From positions 124,001 through 188,000 of the forward strand of contig CAWELC010000006.1 in the NCBI GenBank assembly GCA_963809875.1: a DNA stretch of 64,000 nt, given 5' to 3'. Position numbers and translations under genes: made by a program. Under the pieces are notes generated by a model. That model was not told the DNA's origin. It saw only the letters and a list, made by a program, of their open reading frames with translations, and searched no databases. The stretch is from JAFGAS01 sp963809875. GTDB lineage: Bacteria; Desulfobacterota; Zymogenia; Zymogenales; Zymogenaceae. Below, piece after piece: positions 48,584 to 58,720 of the stretch; positions within the stretch are counted from its first letter, which is position 1, and each line of letters opens with the position of its first letter.

Positions 48584-49213
48584 ATGGCAAAAAGTGTATT
48601 TGACGATCCCCAAAAGACCTTATATCCCAAGCTCCCGAAGATAAAGGATCTGGCGCCGGGAAAGGAGCGGGGGCTTGTTTCCACTAAACTCCAGGTCTTC
48701 AAGGCCGACGATCCCGTGGGTCCCAAGCTTCACTGGAATCCGATCCACAGGATCGACCAGGACCCGTGGAAGGACTTTCGTGAGATCATGCGCATCGAGT
48801 GGAAGATGGAGATTACCTATCGCCACTCCCTCGGGAAATATTCCAAGTTCTTCATCGAGCTTGAAAACAAGAAGTTCTTCGCCACCGAATGCCCCAAGTG
48901 CGGCTTCGTCTGGGCGATCCCGCGGCCGGTGTGCCCCGACTGCCTGGCGATCACCAAGTGGAAGGAGCTGCCGGGAACGGGGACGCTTGCAAGCTACTCG
49001 ATTTCGGAATTCGTGCCGGCCTTCATGAAGGTCGAGCTCCCCTACGTTCTCACGATGGTCAAGCTGGACGGGGCCGATTCGCTCTTTACCCATCAGCTCA
49101 GGAACTGGGGAACCGACCGGAGCAAGATCAAGATCGGGATGCCGATAAAAGTCGTATACGCCAAGGAGCCGGTGGCCCACCCGATGCTGCTGATGTGGTT
49201 TGAGCCGGCTTAA
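48584..49213 (+). CDS. DUF35/OB-fold acyl-CoA-associated zinc protein
   Basis: About 209 residues from ATG 48584 (GGAG upstream). After an unusual 100-residue N-terminal segment comes the zinc ribbon CPKCGFVWAIPRPVCPDC (C-x2-C and C-x2-C), then an OB-fold strand set (GTGTLASYSISEFVPAFM to IGMPIKVVY). DUF35 proteins bind acyl-CoA and bridge thiolase or aldolase partners in archaeal and steroid-degrading complexes. Its tight coupling to the cysteine-less thiolase suggests one complex. The N-terminal extension is longer than in simple DUF35 proteins and unassigned. Confidence 0.88.
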   Translation: MAKSVFDDPQKTLYPKLPKIKDLAPGKERGLVSTKLQVFKADDPVGPKLHWNPIHRIDQDPWKDFREIMRIEWKMEITYRHSLGKYSKFFIELENKKFFATECPKCGFVWAIPRPVCPDCLAITKWKELPGTGTLASYSISEFVPAFMKVELPYVLTMVKLDGADSLFTHQLRNWGTDRSKIKIGMPIKVVYAKEPVAHPMLLMWFEPA

Positions 49214-49228
49214 ATCTAAGAGGACAGC

Positions 49229-50381
49229 ATGTTAAACTACGACCTAACCGAAGAGCAGAATATCCTGCGCAAGAGTGTGCGCGACTTCGCGGAGCAGGTC
49301 ATCAAGCCCAAGGCCGAAGAGCTCGACGAGAAGGCCGAATTTTCGGTCGATATCACCAAGCAGATGGCCGAGCTCGGTCTTTTCGGCATGTTCGTCTCGG
49401 AAGACTACGGCGGCTCGCATGTCGGCTACGTCTCTTACATCATCGCGGTCGAGGAAATAGCCCGGGTGGACGGCTCCCAGGCGGCGACGGTGGCGGCGGC
49501 AAATTCGCTGGGCATCGGGCCCATCTACTACTTCGGTAACAAGAAACAAAAGGATCAGTGGCTGCCGCGGCTCTGTTCCGGCGAGATACTGGCCTCCTTT
49601 GGGCTCACGGAGCCCAACGCGGGGTCGGATGCCGGCGCAAGCAAGACGACGGCACTCCTGAAAGACGGCCACTGGATTATCAACGGATCAAAGATCTTCA
49701 TAACCAACTCGACCTAACCCCATGGCGGGCATCTGCACCGTCCAGACCGTCAGCGGAACCCGTCCCGACGGCAAGAAGGAGGTCTCCTGTATCCTGGTCC
49801 CCTCCGACACGCCGGGCTTCAAGAAGGTCCACATGACCAAGAAGATGATGTGGCGTGCCTCCGACACGGGCGAGCTCTATTTCGACGACGTGACGGTGCC
49901 CGAGGAAAACCTCCTGGGTAAGCGCGGTGAGGGGTTTCGCCAGATGCTTCAGACGCTGGACGGCGGCAGGCTGTCGATCGCGGCGATGGGGCTGGGGGGC
50001 GCCCAGGGCGCCTTCGAAGAGGCGCTGAAATATGCCAAAGAGCGGGAACAGTTCGGAAAGCCCATCGGCAAGTTTCAGGTGAACTCCTTCAAACTGGCCG
50101 ATATGGCCATGGAGATCGAAGCGGCCAGAAACCTCCTCTACAAGGCCTGCTGGCTGAGAGAGAACAACCGGCCCTTCGGGCAGGTGGCGGCGATGGCCAA
50201 GCTCTACTGCAGCGAGGTGATGTACCGGACCGTGAACCATGCCGTCCAGCTGCACGGCGGTTACGGGCTCATGAAGGAATATCCGGTGGAGCGCTTCTAC
50301 CGCGACCAAAAGCTGCTTGAGATCGGCGAGGGAACCAGCGAGGTGCAGCGCATCGTTATATCGAGGAACCTTGGTCTCTAA
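49229..50381 (+). CDS. Acyl-CoA dehydrogenase (frameshifted)
   Basis: About 383 residues after removing one extra T at 49715, which restores ITNSTNPMAGICTV. Family signatures: FGLTEPNAGSDAGASKTTA (flavin and substrate region), LDGGRLSIAAMGLGGAQGAF, YAKEREQFGKPIGKFQ and, near the end, IGEGTSEVQR with the catalytic glutamate position of short/branched-chain dehydrogenases. It oxidises an acyl-CoA to the 2-enoyl-CoA, passing electrons to ETF. It starts 15 bases after the DUF35 gene and overlaps the start of meaB, so all are co-transcribed. Chain length preference cannot be set. Confidence 0.92.
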
Positions 50382-51342
50382 TACTTCACCGCTCTCCGAG
50401 CGGATCCTCTCGGGCGACGTCCGGGCCGCGGCGCGGCTCATGCGCGACATCGACGACGGGATGCCCGGTGCGGAAGCGGAGCTCAAAAGACTCTATCCCC
50501 ATACCGGGAAGGCCTACCTGTTGGGAATCACGGGCCTTCCCGGTGCGGGCAAATCCACCCTGGTAGACAGGATACTCCAGCGGCTCAGGGCCCAGGATCT
50601 GACCGTGGGGCTCGTTCTCGTTGACCCCACGAGCCCGTTTTCGGGCGGCGCGATCCTCGGTGACCGGGTGCGGATGTCCCGTCACTTCACCGATCCCGGC
50701 GTCTTCATCCGGTCGCTCGCAACCAGGGGACACCTGGGGGGCCTTTCGTGGTGCACCAATGACGTGGTCAACGTGATGGACGCCATGGGAAAGGACGTGG
50801 TGATCATCGAGACGGTGGGGGTCGGCCAGGATGAGACCGAGATCGTCTCAACGGCGCATACCACGGTCGTAGTCCTTACGCCGGGTCTCGGCGACGAGAT
50901 CCAGGCCATCAAGGCGGGCATCCTGGAAGTGGGAGACGTCTTTGTCGTCAACAAGGCGCGCCGCGAGGGGGCCGATCGGGCGGTTCGGGATCTCGAAACG
51001 ATGCTCTCAATGAAGGGATGGAAGGCCGACGAGTTTCGCCCGCCCGTGGTCAAGGCCGAGGCGCTCTATGACGAGGGCCTGGATGAGCTGATGGACGCGA
51101 TTGCCTGTCACCGCACGTTCATTGAACAAGGCGAGGGCCTGAAGAAAAAACGGGTCGAGCGGGCGCGCTACGAGCTGATCGAGCTGCTGAAGGAAGGCCT
51201 CCTGACGACGGTCGTCCAGATGCGGGGAGGCCCGGGGGCGATCGACGAGCTGGCGGCAAAGATCGCCGCCAGAGACAGCGACCCCTATACCGAGGTGAAC
51301 CGGATCATCTCCGGTTCGCTCAAGGGAGGCAAGGGCCCCTAG
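50371..51342 (+). CDS. meaB: Methylmalonyl-CoA mutase-associated GTPase MeaB
   Basis: About 323 residues, probably from TTG 50371 (GAGGA just upstream), overlapping the end of the acyl-CoA dehydrogenase gene by 11 bases. G-domain motifs: Walker A GLPGAGKST, VLVDPTSPFSGGAILGDRVRM, ETVGVGQDE. The base-recognition motif, usually NKAD, reads NKAR here (VVNKARREGAD). The C-terminal helices (KKKRVERARYELIELLKEGL) form the dimerisation arm. MeaB guards the mutase against inactivation and gates delivery of adenosylcobalamin. It belongs functionally with cobO and the split mutase upstream. Confidence 0.93.
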   Translation: MVSNTSPLSERILSGDVRAAARLMRDIDDGMPGAEAELKRLYPHTGKAYLLGITGLPGAGKSTLVDRILQRLRAQDLTVGLVLVDPTSPFSGGAILGDRVRMSRHFTDPGVFIRSLATRGHLGGLSWCTNDVVNVMDAMGKDVVIIETVGVGQDETEIVSTAHTTVVVLTPGLGDEIQAIKAGILEVGDVFVVNKARREGADRAVRDLETMLSMKGWKADEFRPPVVKAEALYDEGLDELMDAIACHRTFIEQGEGLKKKRVERARYELIELLKEGLLTTVVQMRGGPGAIDELAAKIAARDSDPYTEVNRIISGSLKGGKGP

Positions 51343-51523
51343 GGCCTCGTCGCGCATGCCCGGCATACCCGACCGTCGGCTCTGAATAACATGTCTCTAA
51401 CGGCGCGACCGGGCGCCGGCGGCGATAGCGACGACTGACGCGACACGGCACGATTCGGGCGGCCTGCCCGGCCGGAGGCGGGCCCATCGTTATTCGAAAG
51501 CAACCGGCGTCAATAAAACCTTC

Positions 51524-51552
51524 TTGAATACCTGTGTGCATTCAGCTATAAT
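51524..51552 (+). promoter_or_regulatory. Sigma70-type promoter for the classical thiolase gene
   Basis: TTGAAT and a perfect TATAAT are separated by 17 bases, 73 bases before the ATG at 51626, in a 280-base gap after meaB that shows no gene. Confidence 0.7.
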
Positions 51553-51625
51553 ACTTGTCTTATATTTCTTTCATTGCGCCTATCAGCAATAACGACACTT
51601 ACCATACTCACGATGGAGGAGACTC

Positions 51626-52813
51626 ATGAGAGACGTAGTCATCGTATCGGCGGCACGGACGCCGGTAGGCAGCTTCGGGGGGGCATTGAAAGGCCTCGGG
51701 GCGATAAAACTTGGGGCAACGGCGATAAAGGCCGCACTGGAGCGGGCCGGGATAAAGCCGGCGGACGTGGAAGAGGTGATCTTCGGCTGTGTGCTGCAGG
51801 CGGGACAGGGCCAGAACGTGGCGCGTCAGGTGGCCATGGCAAGCGGCATCCCCCAGGAGGTGCCGGCCCTCACGATAAACAAGGTCTGCGCCTCGGGGCT
51901 GAGGTCCGTGTCGCTCGCGGCCCAGATTATCAAGGCGGGCGATGACGACGTGGTGATCGCCGGAGGAACCGAGAATATGAGCGATGCCCCCTTCGGACTC
52001 ATGGACGCCCGCTGGGGCTACCGCATGGGCGAGGGCAAGCTCGTCGATATCATGATCAAGGACGGCCTGTGGGACGCCTTCAACGACTACCACATGGGTG
52101 TCACGGCCGAAAACGTGGCCGATAAGTGGAAGCTCACCCGCGCCGAGCAGGACGCCTTCGGGCTGGAAAGCCAGAAACGCGCCGAGAAGGCCATCAAGGA
52201 CGGGCGGTTCAAGGACGAGATCGTCCCGGTGATGATCCCCCAGAAAAAGGGCGATCCCAAGGCATTTGACACCGACGAGTTCCCGCGCTTCGGCACGACC
52301 GCCGAGGCCCTGGCGGCGCTGAGGCCCGCGTTCAGGAAGGACGGGACGGTCACGGCCGGAAACGCCTCGGGCATCAACGACGGCTCGGCGGCCTTCGTGG
52401 TGATGAGCGCCGAAAAGGCAAAAGCGATGGGGCTCAAGCCGATGGCGAAGATCGTCTCCTATGCATCGGCGGGGGTGGACCCGGCGATCATGGGGACCGG
52501 CCCGATACCGGCCGCCAGAAAGGCGCTGGCCAAAGCGGGACTCAAGATTACGGATTTGGATCTCATCGAGGCCAACGAGGCCTTTGCCGCCCAGTCACTG
52601 GCGGTCGTCAAAGACCTCGGCCTTGACAAGATGATGGATAAGGTAAACGTGAACGGCGGGGCCATCGCCATCGGGCATCCCATCGGCGGCTCCGGCGCGC
52701 GCATCCTCACGACGCTCCTCTACGAGATGAAGAAGCGCAAGTCCAAATACGGCCTTGCCACGCTCTGCATCGGCGGCGGCCAGGGGGCGGCGATAATCGT
52801 GGAAGGGATGTAA
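51626..52813 (+). CDS. Acetyl-CoA C-acetyltransferase (classical thiolase)
   Basis: A 395-residue thiolase with the full catalytic set: nucleophile C88 in NKVCASGLRSVS, histidine in NVNGGAIAIGHPIGGSGAR and the second cysteine in TLCIGGGQGAA. GGAGGAG precedes the ATG. It condenses two acetyl-CoA or cleaves acetoacetyl-CoA. It has its own promoter and a terminator, so it is probably a separate unit next to the mutase/thiolase-like operon. It gives a useful internal contrast with the cysteine-less homologue at 47353. No frameshift. Confidence 0.95.
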   Translation: MRDVVIVSAARTPVGSFGGALKGLGAIKLGATAIKAALERAGIKPADVEEVIFGCVLQAGQGQNVARQVAMASGIPQEVPALTINKVCASGLRSVSLAAQIIKAGDDDVVIAGGTENMSDAPFGLMDARWGYRMGEGKLVDIMIKDGLWDAFNDYHMGVTAENVADKWKLTRAEQDAFGLESQKRAEKAIKDGRFKDEIVPVMIPQKKGDPKAFDTDEFPRFGTTAEALAALRPAFRKDGTVTAGNASGINDGSAAFVVMSAEKAKAMGLKPMAKIVSYASAGVDPAIMGTGPIPAARKALAKAGLKITDLDLIEANEAFAAQSLAVVKDLGLDKMMDKVNVNGGAIAIGHPIGGSGARILTTLLYEMKKRKSKYGLATLCIGGGQGAAIIVEGM

Positions 52814-52835
52814 CGTTAGGCTAACTTCGCTGACG

Positions 52836-52863
52836 AAACGGCGGGCCATGCCCGCCGTTTTTT
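52836..52863 (+). terminator. Intrinsic terminator after the thiolase gene
   Basis: AACGGCGGG pairs with CCCGCCGTT across a short loop, followed by a T run (TTTTT). Confidence 0.88.
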
Positions 52864-52961
52864 CTCTCACGTGCCGTTCCGACGGACGGATATCCGTTTC
52901 GTAAGACGATAAGCCGCCCGCGGGTTCCGAAATGTTCCGATTAGATAAGCGAGAACCTCCC

Positions 52962-53612
52962 ATGCCCGTCCAAAAGCTCTTCTGGGAAGACCCCTACCTG
53001 ACCGAGATCGAGGCTACCGTCACCTCCGTGGACGGCGACGTCGTCACCCTTGACCGGACGATCGCCTATGCCTTCTCCGGGGGGCAGCAGTCGGATTCCG
53101 GGACCATCGGGGGATACGAGATCCTGAAGGCCGAAAAGGACGGCGCCGAGATCCTCTACACCATCCCGCAGGACCATACCCTGAAAACGGGCGATATCGT
53201 CACGGTTGCCATCGACCGGGACAAGCGGTACCGGATCATGAGGCTCCATTTCGCCGCGGAGCTGGTGTTGGAGCTGATAAACCAGAACTACGACCGGCCG
53301 GAAAAGATCGGGGCCAACATAACGGCCGAAAAGGCGCGGGTGGACTTTTTCTGGAACGGGAGCATTGCGCAGACGTTCCCCCTGCTGGAGCGCAAGATAC
53401 AGGAGATCGTCGATGCCGATCTCGAGATCGTGAGCGAGTTTTCCGACCGACAGAACGAGCGGCGCTGCTGGGAGATCGCGGGTTTTGCGCGGGTCGCGTG
53501 TGGCGGAACGCACCCGAAAAAGACCGGAGAGGTCGGCCGGATCAAGCTCAAGCGAAATAACATCGGCGGCGGCAAGGAGCGGATCGAGATATACCTGCAA
53601 CCGAAGGAGTAA
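52962..53612 (+). CDS. Alanyl-tRNA editing protein AlaX-like
   Basis: About 216 residues from ATG 52962 (an in-frame ATG at 52932 is possible; neither has a strong ribosome-binding site). It matches the free-standing editing domain of alanyl-tRNA synthetase: SGGQQSDSGTIGG at the N-terminus and RVACGGTHPKKTGEVGRI at the C-terminus, with the zinc Cys and His. The first zinc motif, normally H-x3-H, is here HFAAE, so the second ligand is glutamate. It should hydrolyse mischarged tRNA-Ala. It has no evident functional link to the adjacent genes. Confidence 0.85.
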   Translation: MPVQKLFWEDPYLTEIEATVTSVDGDVVTLDRTIAYAFSGGQQSDSGTIGGYEILKAEKDGAEILYTIPQDHTLKTGDIVTVAIDRDKRYRIMRLHFAAELVLELINQNYDRPEKIGANITAEKARVDFFWNGSIAQTFPLLERKIQEIVDADLEIVSEFSDRQNERRCWEIAGFARVACGGTHPKKTGEVGRIKLKRNNIGGGKERIEIYLQPKE

Positions 53613-53801
53613 TACGGCCCGGACTGCGGCGAGGGCCGGCCCGCTCAGGATGTATTAACGGACTCCTCATTTCCCTCAGACTCCTTTTCCAAAATAAGAA
53701 ACCCATCAGAGAATCAGGCGCACTCCCCGCGCAACCCGTCCCCAGCCGCGAAATACCGTAGTATAATGGAAGATAAACGGAATATCTGAGGGGGCAAACA
53801 A

Positions 53802-55511
53802 ATGAGCAAGCAGGTAAACCCGCAGAAAGGATGGGAGCTCGTCGGTGAGGCGCTGTCGGATGCCGGGGTTCAGTACATCTTTTCGCTCCCCGGCGAGAGC
53901 ATCATCCCGATACAGATCTCAGTGGAAAAGGGGCCGATCCAGATTATCTCGACACGGCACGAGCAGGCGGCGGCCTTTATGGCCGAGGCCTACGGCAGGA
54001 TGACGCGAAAACCGGGCGTGGTTCTGGTCACGGTCGGCCCCGGGTTCACCAACACGATCTCGGCCATCGTCAACGCGCGACTATCAAATACTCCCCTCGT
54101 CCTGATAGCGGGGGGGCATGAGGCCGTGTCCGCGGAAAAGCAAGGCCTCCAGGACATGAGGCAACAGCCCATCATAGACTCAATCGTCAAGAAGAGCCTC
54201 GTATGTCGAGCGGCCGAAAGGCTCCCCGAGTACATCGACATGGCGTTTCGATACGCGAGCGAGGGACGGCCCGGCCCGGTCTTTCTGGAGCTGCCGGTAG
54301 ACGTCCTCGAGGCCGACGTGGACCCAAACCGCGTGAAAAGGATACGCACGCGCGCCGCGTCCCGGCCCGTCGACCCGGACGATGCGCATAAGATGATCGA
54401 GATGATCAAGAGTTCCGAAAAACCCGTTATCATGGCGGGCAGCGGCGCCTACTACTCCGACGCCGGGATCGACCTGACCCGGTTCGTCGAAAAGACCGGG
54501 ATACCGGCCTTCACCGCGAACATGGCCAGGGGGATAATACCCGATACCCATCCGCTCTGTTTCGAATCGTCGGTCATTATCCGTCCGGGTTGTGCGGGCA
54601 TGGCGACAACCGGCGCCGACCTCGTGATCCTGCTGGGAAATCGTCTCGGTCTCTATTCGGTATTCGGCGATTTCTTCCGCAAAGACGCGAGACTGATACA
54701 GGTGGACATCGAGCCCGAGGAAATGGGCAGAAACAGGGCCATTGACCACGCGATATTCGCCGACGTCAAGGCCCTTCTTTCCCAATGCAATCGGATCCTG
54801 GACGAAGCGGGCGAGGCGGGAGGTCTGCGCGCGCGATTTGACGGCTGGGTGAACGCCCTGAGAGAAAACGACAAGGCGGCAAAACTGGCGTCCAGACAGG
54901 AGATAGACAAAGAGGGCGCGGCGATCCATCCCGGACGGCTCGCTCGGGAAGTGGACGAGTTCATGGACAGGGCCGACGATATCATCGTGGCTGACGGCGG
55001 GGACACGGTTGCCTGGATGTTGACGGCCAGGACGTGCCGGGCCGAGCTGAATGTCATGGATGCCGGGCTCTTCGGGTGTCTCGGAGTGGGGTTCCCTTAC
55101 GGAAACGCGGCAAAGCTCGTCAACCCCGCCCGGCGGGTGCTCGTCTATACGGGGGATGGGTCGGTCGGCTTTAATTTCATGGAGATCGAGACGTCGATCA
55201 GGAGAGGGCTTCCCGTCGTCGTGGTGATCGATAATAACGCGGGCTGGGGGATGACGTCCAACACCATGAAGTCGGATTTCAAGAAGGTTGTACACGGAAC
55301 GGTCGAGATAGGCAACGTACCGTATCACCGGGCGGTGGAGGCCCTCGGGGGAATCGGCATCCTGGTCGAAAAGACTAAGGATATCAAGCCCGCCCTGGAA
55401 CAAGCGTTCAAGTCCGGCAGGACCGCCTGTATCAACGTCCTGACCGACCCCCAGGTCGTGGGGCCGGCGTCCGTCGCGGCGGCCATGCTCAAGAGCAGGA
55501 TGAAGCCATAA
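53802..55511 (+). CDS. Thiamine diphosphate-dependent enzyme, acetolactate synthase-like
   Basis: A 569-residue enzyme of the acetohydroxyacid synthase/benzoylformate decarboxylase family. The catalytic glutamate is E54 in STRHEQAAAFMAEA. The middle domain has PVIMAGSGAYYSDAG, and the C-terminal ThDP motif is VYTGDGSVGFNFMEIE ending VVIDNNAGWGM. Members include acetolactate synthase, oxalyl-CoA decarboxylase and 2-hydroxyacyl-CoA lyase; the lack of a regulatory-subunit gene nearby argues against the biosynthetic synthase. GAGGGGG precedes the ATG and a TATAAT is at 53762. Substrate unknown. No frameshift. Confidence 0.85.
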   Translation: MSKQVNPQKGWELVGEALSDAGVQYIFSLPGESIIPIQISVEKGPIQIISTRHEQAAAFMAEAYGRMTRKPGVVLVTVGPGFTNTISAIVNARLSNTPLVLIAGGHEAVSAEKQGLQDMRQQPIIDSIVKKSLVCRAAERLPEYIDMAFRYASEGRPGPVFLELPVDVLEADVDPNRVKRIRTRAASRPVDPDDAHKMIEMIKSSEKPVIMAGSGAYYSDAGIDLTRFVEKTGIPAFTANMARGIIPDTHPLCFESSVIIRPGCAGMATTGADLVILLGNRLGLYSVFGDFFRKDARLIQVDIEPEEMGRNRAIDHAIFADVKALLSQCNRILDEAGEAGGLRARFDGWVNALRENDKAAKLASRQEIDKEGAAIHPGRLAREVDEFMDRADDIIVADGGDTVAWMLTARTCRAELNVMDAGLFGCLGVGFPYGNAAKLVNPARRVLVYTGDGSVGFNFMEIETSIRRGLPVVVVIDNNAGWGMTSNTMKSDFKKVVHGTVEIGNVPYHRAVEALGGIGILVEKTKDIKPALEQAFKSGRTACINVLTDPQVVGPASVAAAMLKSRMKP

Positions 55512-55590
55512 AGGCGTTAACCCCGCGGACGCGGAAAGAAGCGCCGGGCAGGTGACATCGTCCGAGGAGGGGGCGGCTCGTACGGATACC

Positions 55591-56963
55591 CTAGAAGACC
55601 CACTCCCCCTCGCTGTGCGTGAGCTTACCGTCCGAGGTGAGCCAGAGCCTCAGGTTTCCGCTCTTTGCCGTCCCGTTGGCGCGGGAGGAAAAGCCCATCG
55701 TGGCGATGACGGCGCCGTCCGTCAGGCTCGCGCCCGCGGCGTACGCGCTGACCGAGAGCGTCCCCCCGGCGCTGAAGAACTCCGACACCCCCCTGAGGAG
55801 CGCCGAACGGCTTGCGCCGCCGGCCGACCCGTTATAATCGGTCGAAACCAGCCCTGCGAGCGCCCCGGTATCGCCCCGGGACAGGGCCGCGGAAAACGCA
55901 TCGACGAACCGGGAGGCCACGTCATTGGGATCGATCTCTTCCTTTTCCGGGGCGGGCGCTTCTTCCGCGGGGGCAGCGAGAGTTCGTTCGGCCAATGCGG
56001 CGACAGCGGGGGGCGGCGCCCCGACGTACGTCGTCCGTGCCCTGAGCGTGTACCCGCCGGCCGGGACGGGGCCGGCCGCGTAGCGCCAGCGGCCGTTCTC
56101 GTCAGGTGCGATCGTCACCCAGCTCGCGCCGTTATCCACGGAGACGAGGGCGGCCCATCCTTGCGCGACCGTACCCTGCTACGGCGGCGGTTCCGCTCGG
56201 CTCCGGTGAGGTCCGCAGCGATGCGGAAGGTCCCGTCACTGCTTTCCGTCCTCTTGCCGTTTACGGTGATGGACGTGATAACCTCCTCTCGTGGGGCAAT
56301 CGTGGGGGGCGTGCCGGCAAACCCGAGGGAAATCGAGTCGGTATACGTATCGCGGGAAAGCAGGGGGACGAGCCCGCCACCGAACATCTCCACCCTCACG
56401 CGGCTGTCGCCGCAGACCGGCAGGATGCGGGAATCCCCCAGGAGGGCAAAAACGCACCCCCGGGTCACCCGGAGATAGTAGCCGTTTTCGAAGACGTCGG
56501 CGGCGGCCGTGACATCGGCGCCGGTGACCGGGTCGGTAAAGACCCTCGCCCATCCTGCCGAGAAGAGGACCAGAGACCCCGTCCCCACGGCCGCCCGCAT
56601 CCGCCCCGAGGTGAGGCTCAGCCGGGCGGTAATGACGATCTTTTTCGCGCCGGTCTTCTCGTCCGTCATCCACCGGGGCTCGATCGTGTCGACGGCAAGG
56701 GTCGTGCCGCTCCCCAGCGCCACGAGGCTCCCGTCGGGAAATTCCAGCTCGGCGGAGTCCCCCGGTCCCGTGCTCACGGTATCTCCCGGGCCGACCTTTT
56801 CGTGCCGCCAGACCGAGACAAAGTCATCGGTCCCCGCGTATTTTACGGTGACGTGTCCCTCGACCCGGACGATGCGCGCCGCCGGAGCAAGGGACGCCGC
56901 CGCGTGCGCTGCCAGACAGAAGAGGGCCGCGATAAGAAAGGCCGTGCGCGTTGCGGTACACAT
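55591..56963 (-). CDS. Secreted FecR-domain protein with C-terminal NTF2-like domain (frameshifted)
   Basis: About 457 residues from ATG 56961-56963 (GGAGGT upstream). Order: signal peptide (TAFLIAALFCLAAHAAA), FecR domain (RIVRVEGHVTVKYAG, VSTGPGDSAELEFPDGSLVA), a second beta-rich part, an Ig-like linker (ALVSVDNGASWVTIAPDENG), an acidic Ala/Pro/Glu hinge and an NTF2-like domain (DPNDVASRFVDAFSAALSRG to THSEGEWVF). Two extra bases near 56176 and 56194 break the frame inside the Ig-like part. No anti-sigma transmembrane helix or sigma factor is present, so this is the periplasmic/secreted kind of FecR protein. It starts 17 bases after the beta-barrel gene, so both form one operon. Confidence 0.8.
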
Positions 56964-56980
56964 CCGGTCACCTCCGAATC

Positions 56981-58658
56981 TCAAAATTCCAGGCTCACAT
57001 AGATCCCGAAGAGTCTCTCTCCGTACGCGAGCTCCGGGTTTGGGGACGAGACGTCCCTGAGGACGCCGTGGAGCCCGAGCGTCCCGATCAGCCCGCCCCG
57101 CTTGAGCAGCACCTGCTCCAGGGTGAAATGAAGCGAGTGCTCGCGCGTGTCGTCGGCCGACTCCCGCCGTCTGAAGATCCCCTCGTAGCGCACCGAGCAT
57201 CTGGTCGGGTGGTCGGTGAGAAATGAAACGGTCATCGCCGTCCCCGCCCCGACGCGCGCCACCGTATCGGAAAGGTGACCCCTGACGCGGTCGTGGATGC
57301 CCTCGATCCTGACCTCGCCGAGGAGGTCGGCGGAGAATGTATACCGGTCGGTGTCCTTATGGTACCCGAATTCGGCGCCGACGCCGCCGATGAGCGTATC
57401 GAGATCCGCGGCGGTCTCGTCGTCGTAAGCGCTCCAGGGTGCAGATAAGGGCCCACCGGACGGCGGTGCGCGAATCGCCGATCCGCAACCGGGCGATGAG
57501 CCGCTCGTCGGCGACCGAGCGCGGCGCGTCGTCGGAACTTTCGCGGGAAAGAGTGGCCGAGAGATCGATCGTCAGATTTCTGAACGTGGAATCGGCATCG
57601 TAGAAAAAGGGCTTGACCGAGAGGCTGATCCCGGGGTCCATCGTATCCGTGCGGTAGGGGGCCGGGGACGAATCGCTCAGGCGATCGTGAAACCAGCGAA
57701 AGTAGGCGGTGGCAGACAGCATCTCCGACGGCGTGTAGCGCAGGCCGGCCGACAGGGTCTCGCGGTCGATGGAGTGGGTCCCCATGACGCCGATGAAGTC
57801 GGGCTCGACCCGCTCGTAGGCCACGAGCAGCGAGAGCTCGTTGCGCAGGGGGGCAAACGAGAGGGCGCACCAGGCGGCGTTCCCCCACACGGCCTCGGCG
57901 GCAGGCAGCCTCCGGTCCGCGTTATAACTGCTCATGGCAAACTCGCCGGAAAGCACCAGCCGCTCGTCCATGAGCGATATCCGCGAGGAGAGGGACCAGA
58001 CGTCATTGCTGTAGTCGGTGACGGCCGAGGGGCGGTACAGCTCGGCGATCTCGGTGTGGACCCAGGAAGCGGCAAGGAGGACGGACCGGGAGGGGTTCAC
58101 CTCGAACCGGGCGCCGGAGAATACCCTCCGGTAGGTGTCGCGCCGGGCGTCGCGGTTGGTTCCCCCCAGCAGTGAGACCGAGAGCCACGGGGCGGGCCGG
58201 TAGGTGGCCGCCGCCCCGAAAAAGGCGTTGTTGAACGTGTAGTTGGAGTAGAAGGCCGAGCAGTCCCCCACGCCGATCTGGAAGGTGTCGCCGGTGATTC
58301 CGAGCCTGATCTCGTTTATCATCCAGCTGTCGCCCGGGGCGCGCTGGAGCAGCCGGTCGCTCGTGTGCCTGCCCCAGAAGGAGAAATCGACCCCGAGGCC
58401 GGAAGGGAGGTCGCGGGAGAAATTGACTCTGAGGCCCTCGTCGTAGTGCCACGCCTCGCCCGTTTCCGGATCGACGTCGAGCGTGGACGCGCCCAGGTTG
58501 CCGTATACGGACTCGTAATAGGTGTCGATGGAGTAGGTCGCCCTGAGATAGCCGCCGTCGTCAAAGTCGGCGGACCAGGCCGCGGGCGCAGAGAGAGCGA
58601 CAATGCCCAGGGCAAGGAGCAGGGAGGGGGAGAGGAATATGAATACGGTCCGTTTCAT
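56981..58658 (-). CDS. Outer-membrane beta-barrel protein, copy 1 (frameshifted)
   Basis: About 558 residues with a signal peptide (ALGIVALSAPAAWSA). Alternating amphipathic strands and a C-terminal aromatic residue (GERLFGIYVSLEF) indicate an outer-membrane beta-barrel. Landmark phrases shared with copy 2 at 61361 are TYYESVYGN, GRHTSDR, SNYTFNNAFFG, LGGTNRD, VTDYSNDVWSL and EPDFIGVMG. One extra base near 57430 shifts the frame at TLEAYDDETAADLDTL. A promoter lies at 58721. The family is not recognised. It heads an operon with the FecR/NTF2-like gene; transport, surface display or assembly are all possible. Confidence 0.8.
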
Positions 58659-58720
58659 AACGCCTATCAGAGGGATGAAAAGGGATTATCCGATCGGGGC
58701 AATGTCTACGAATATCTGAA

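Noticed and set aside
55591..56963. FecR as part of an iron-citrate sigma/anti-sigma signalling system.
   Set aside because: No ECF sigma factor or TonB-dependent receptor lies nearby, and the protein has a cleavable signal peptide and no anti-sigma helix.
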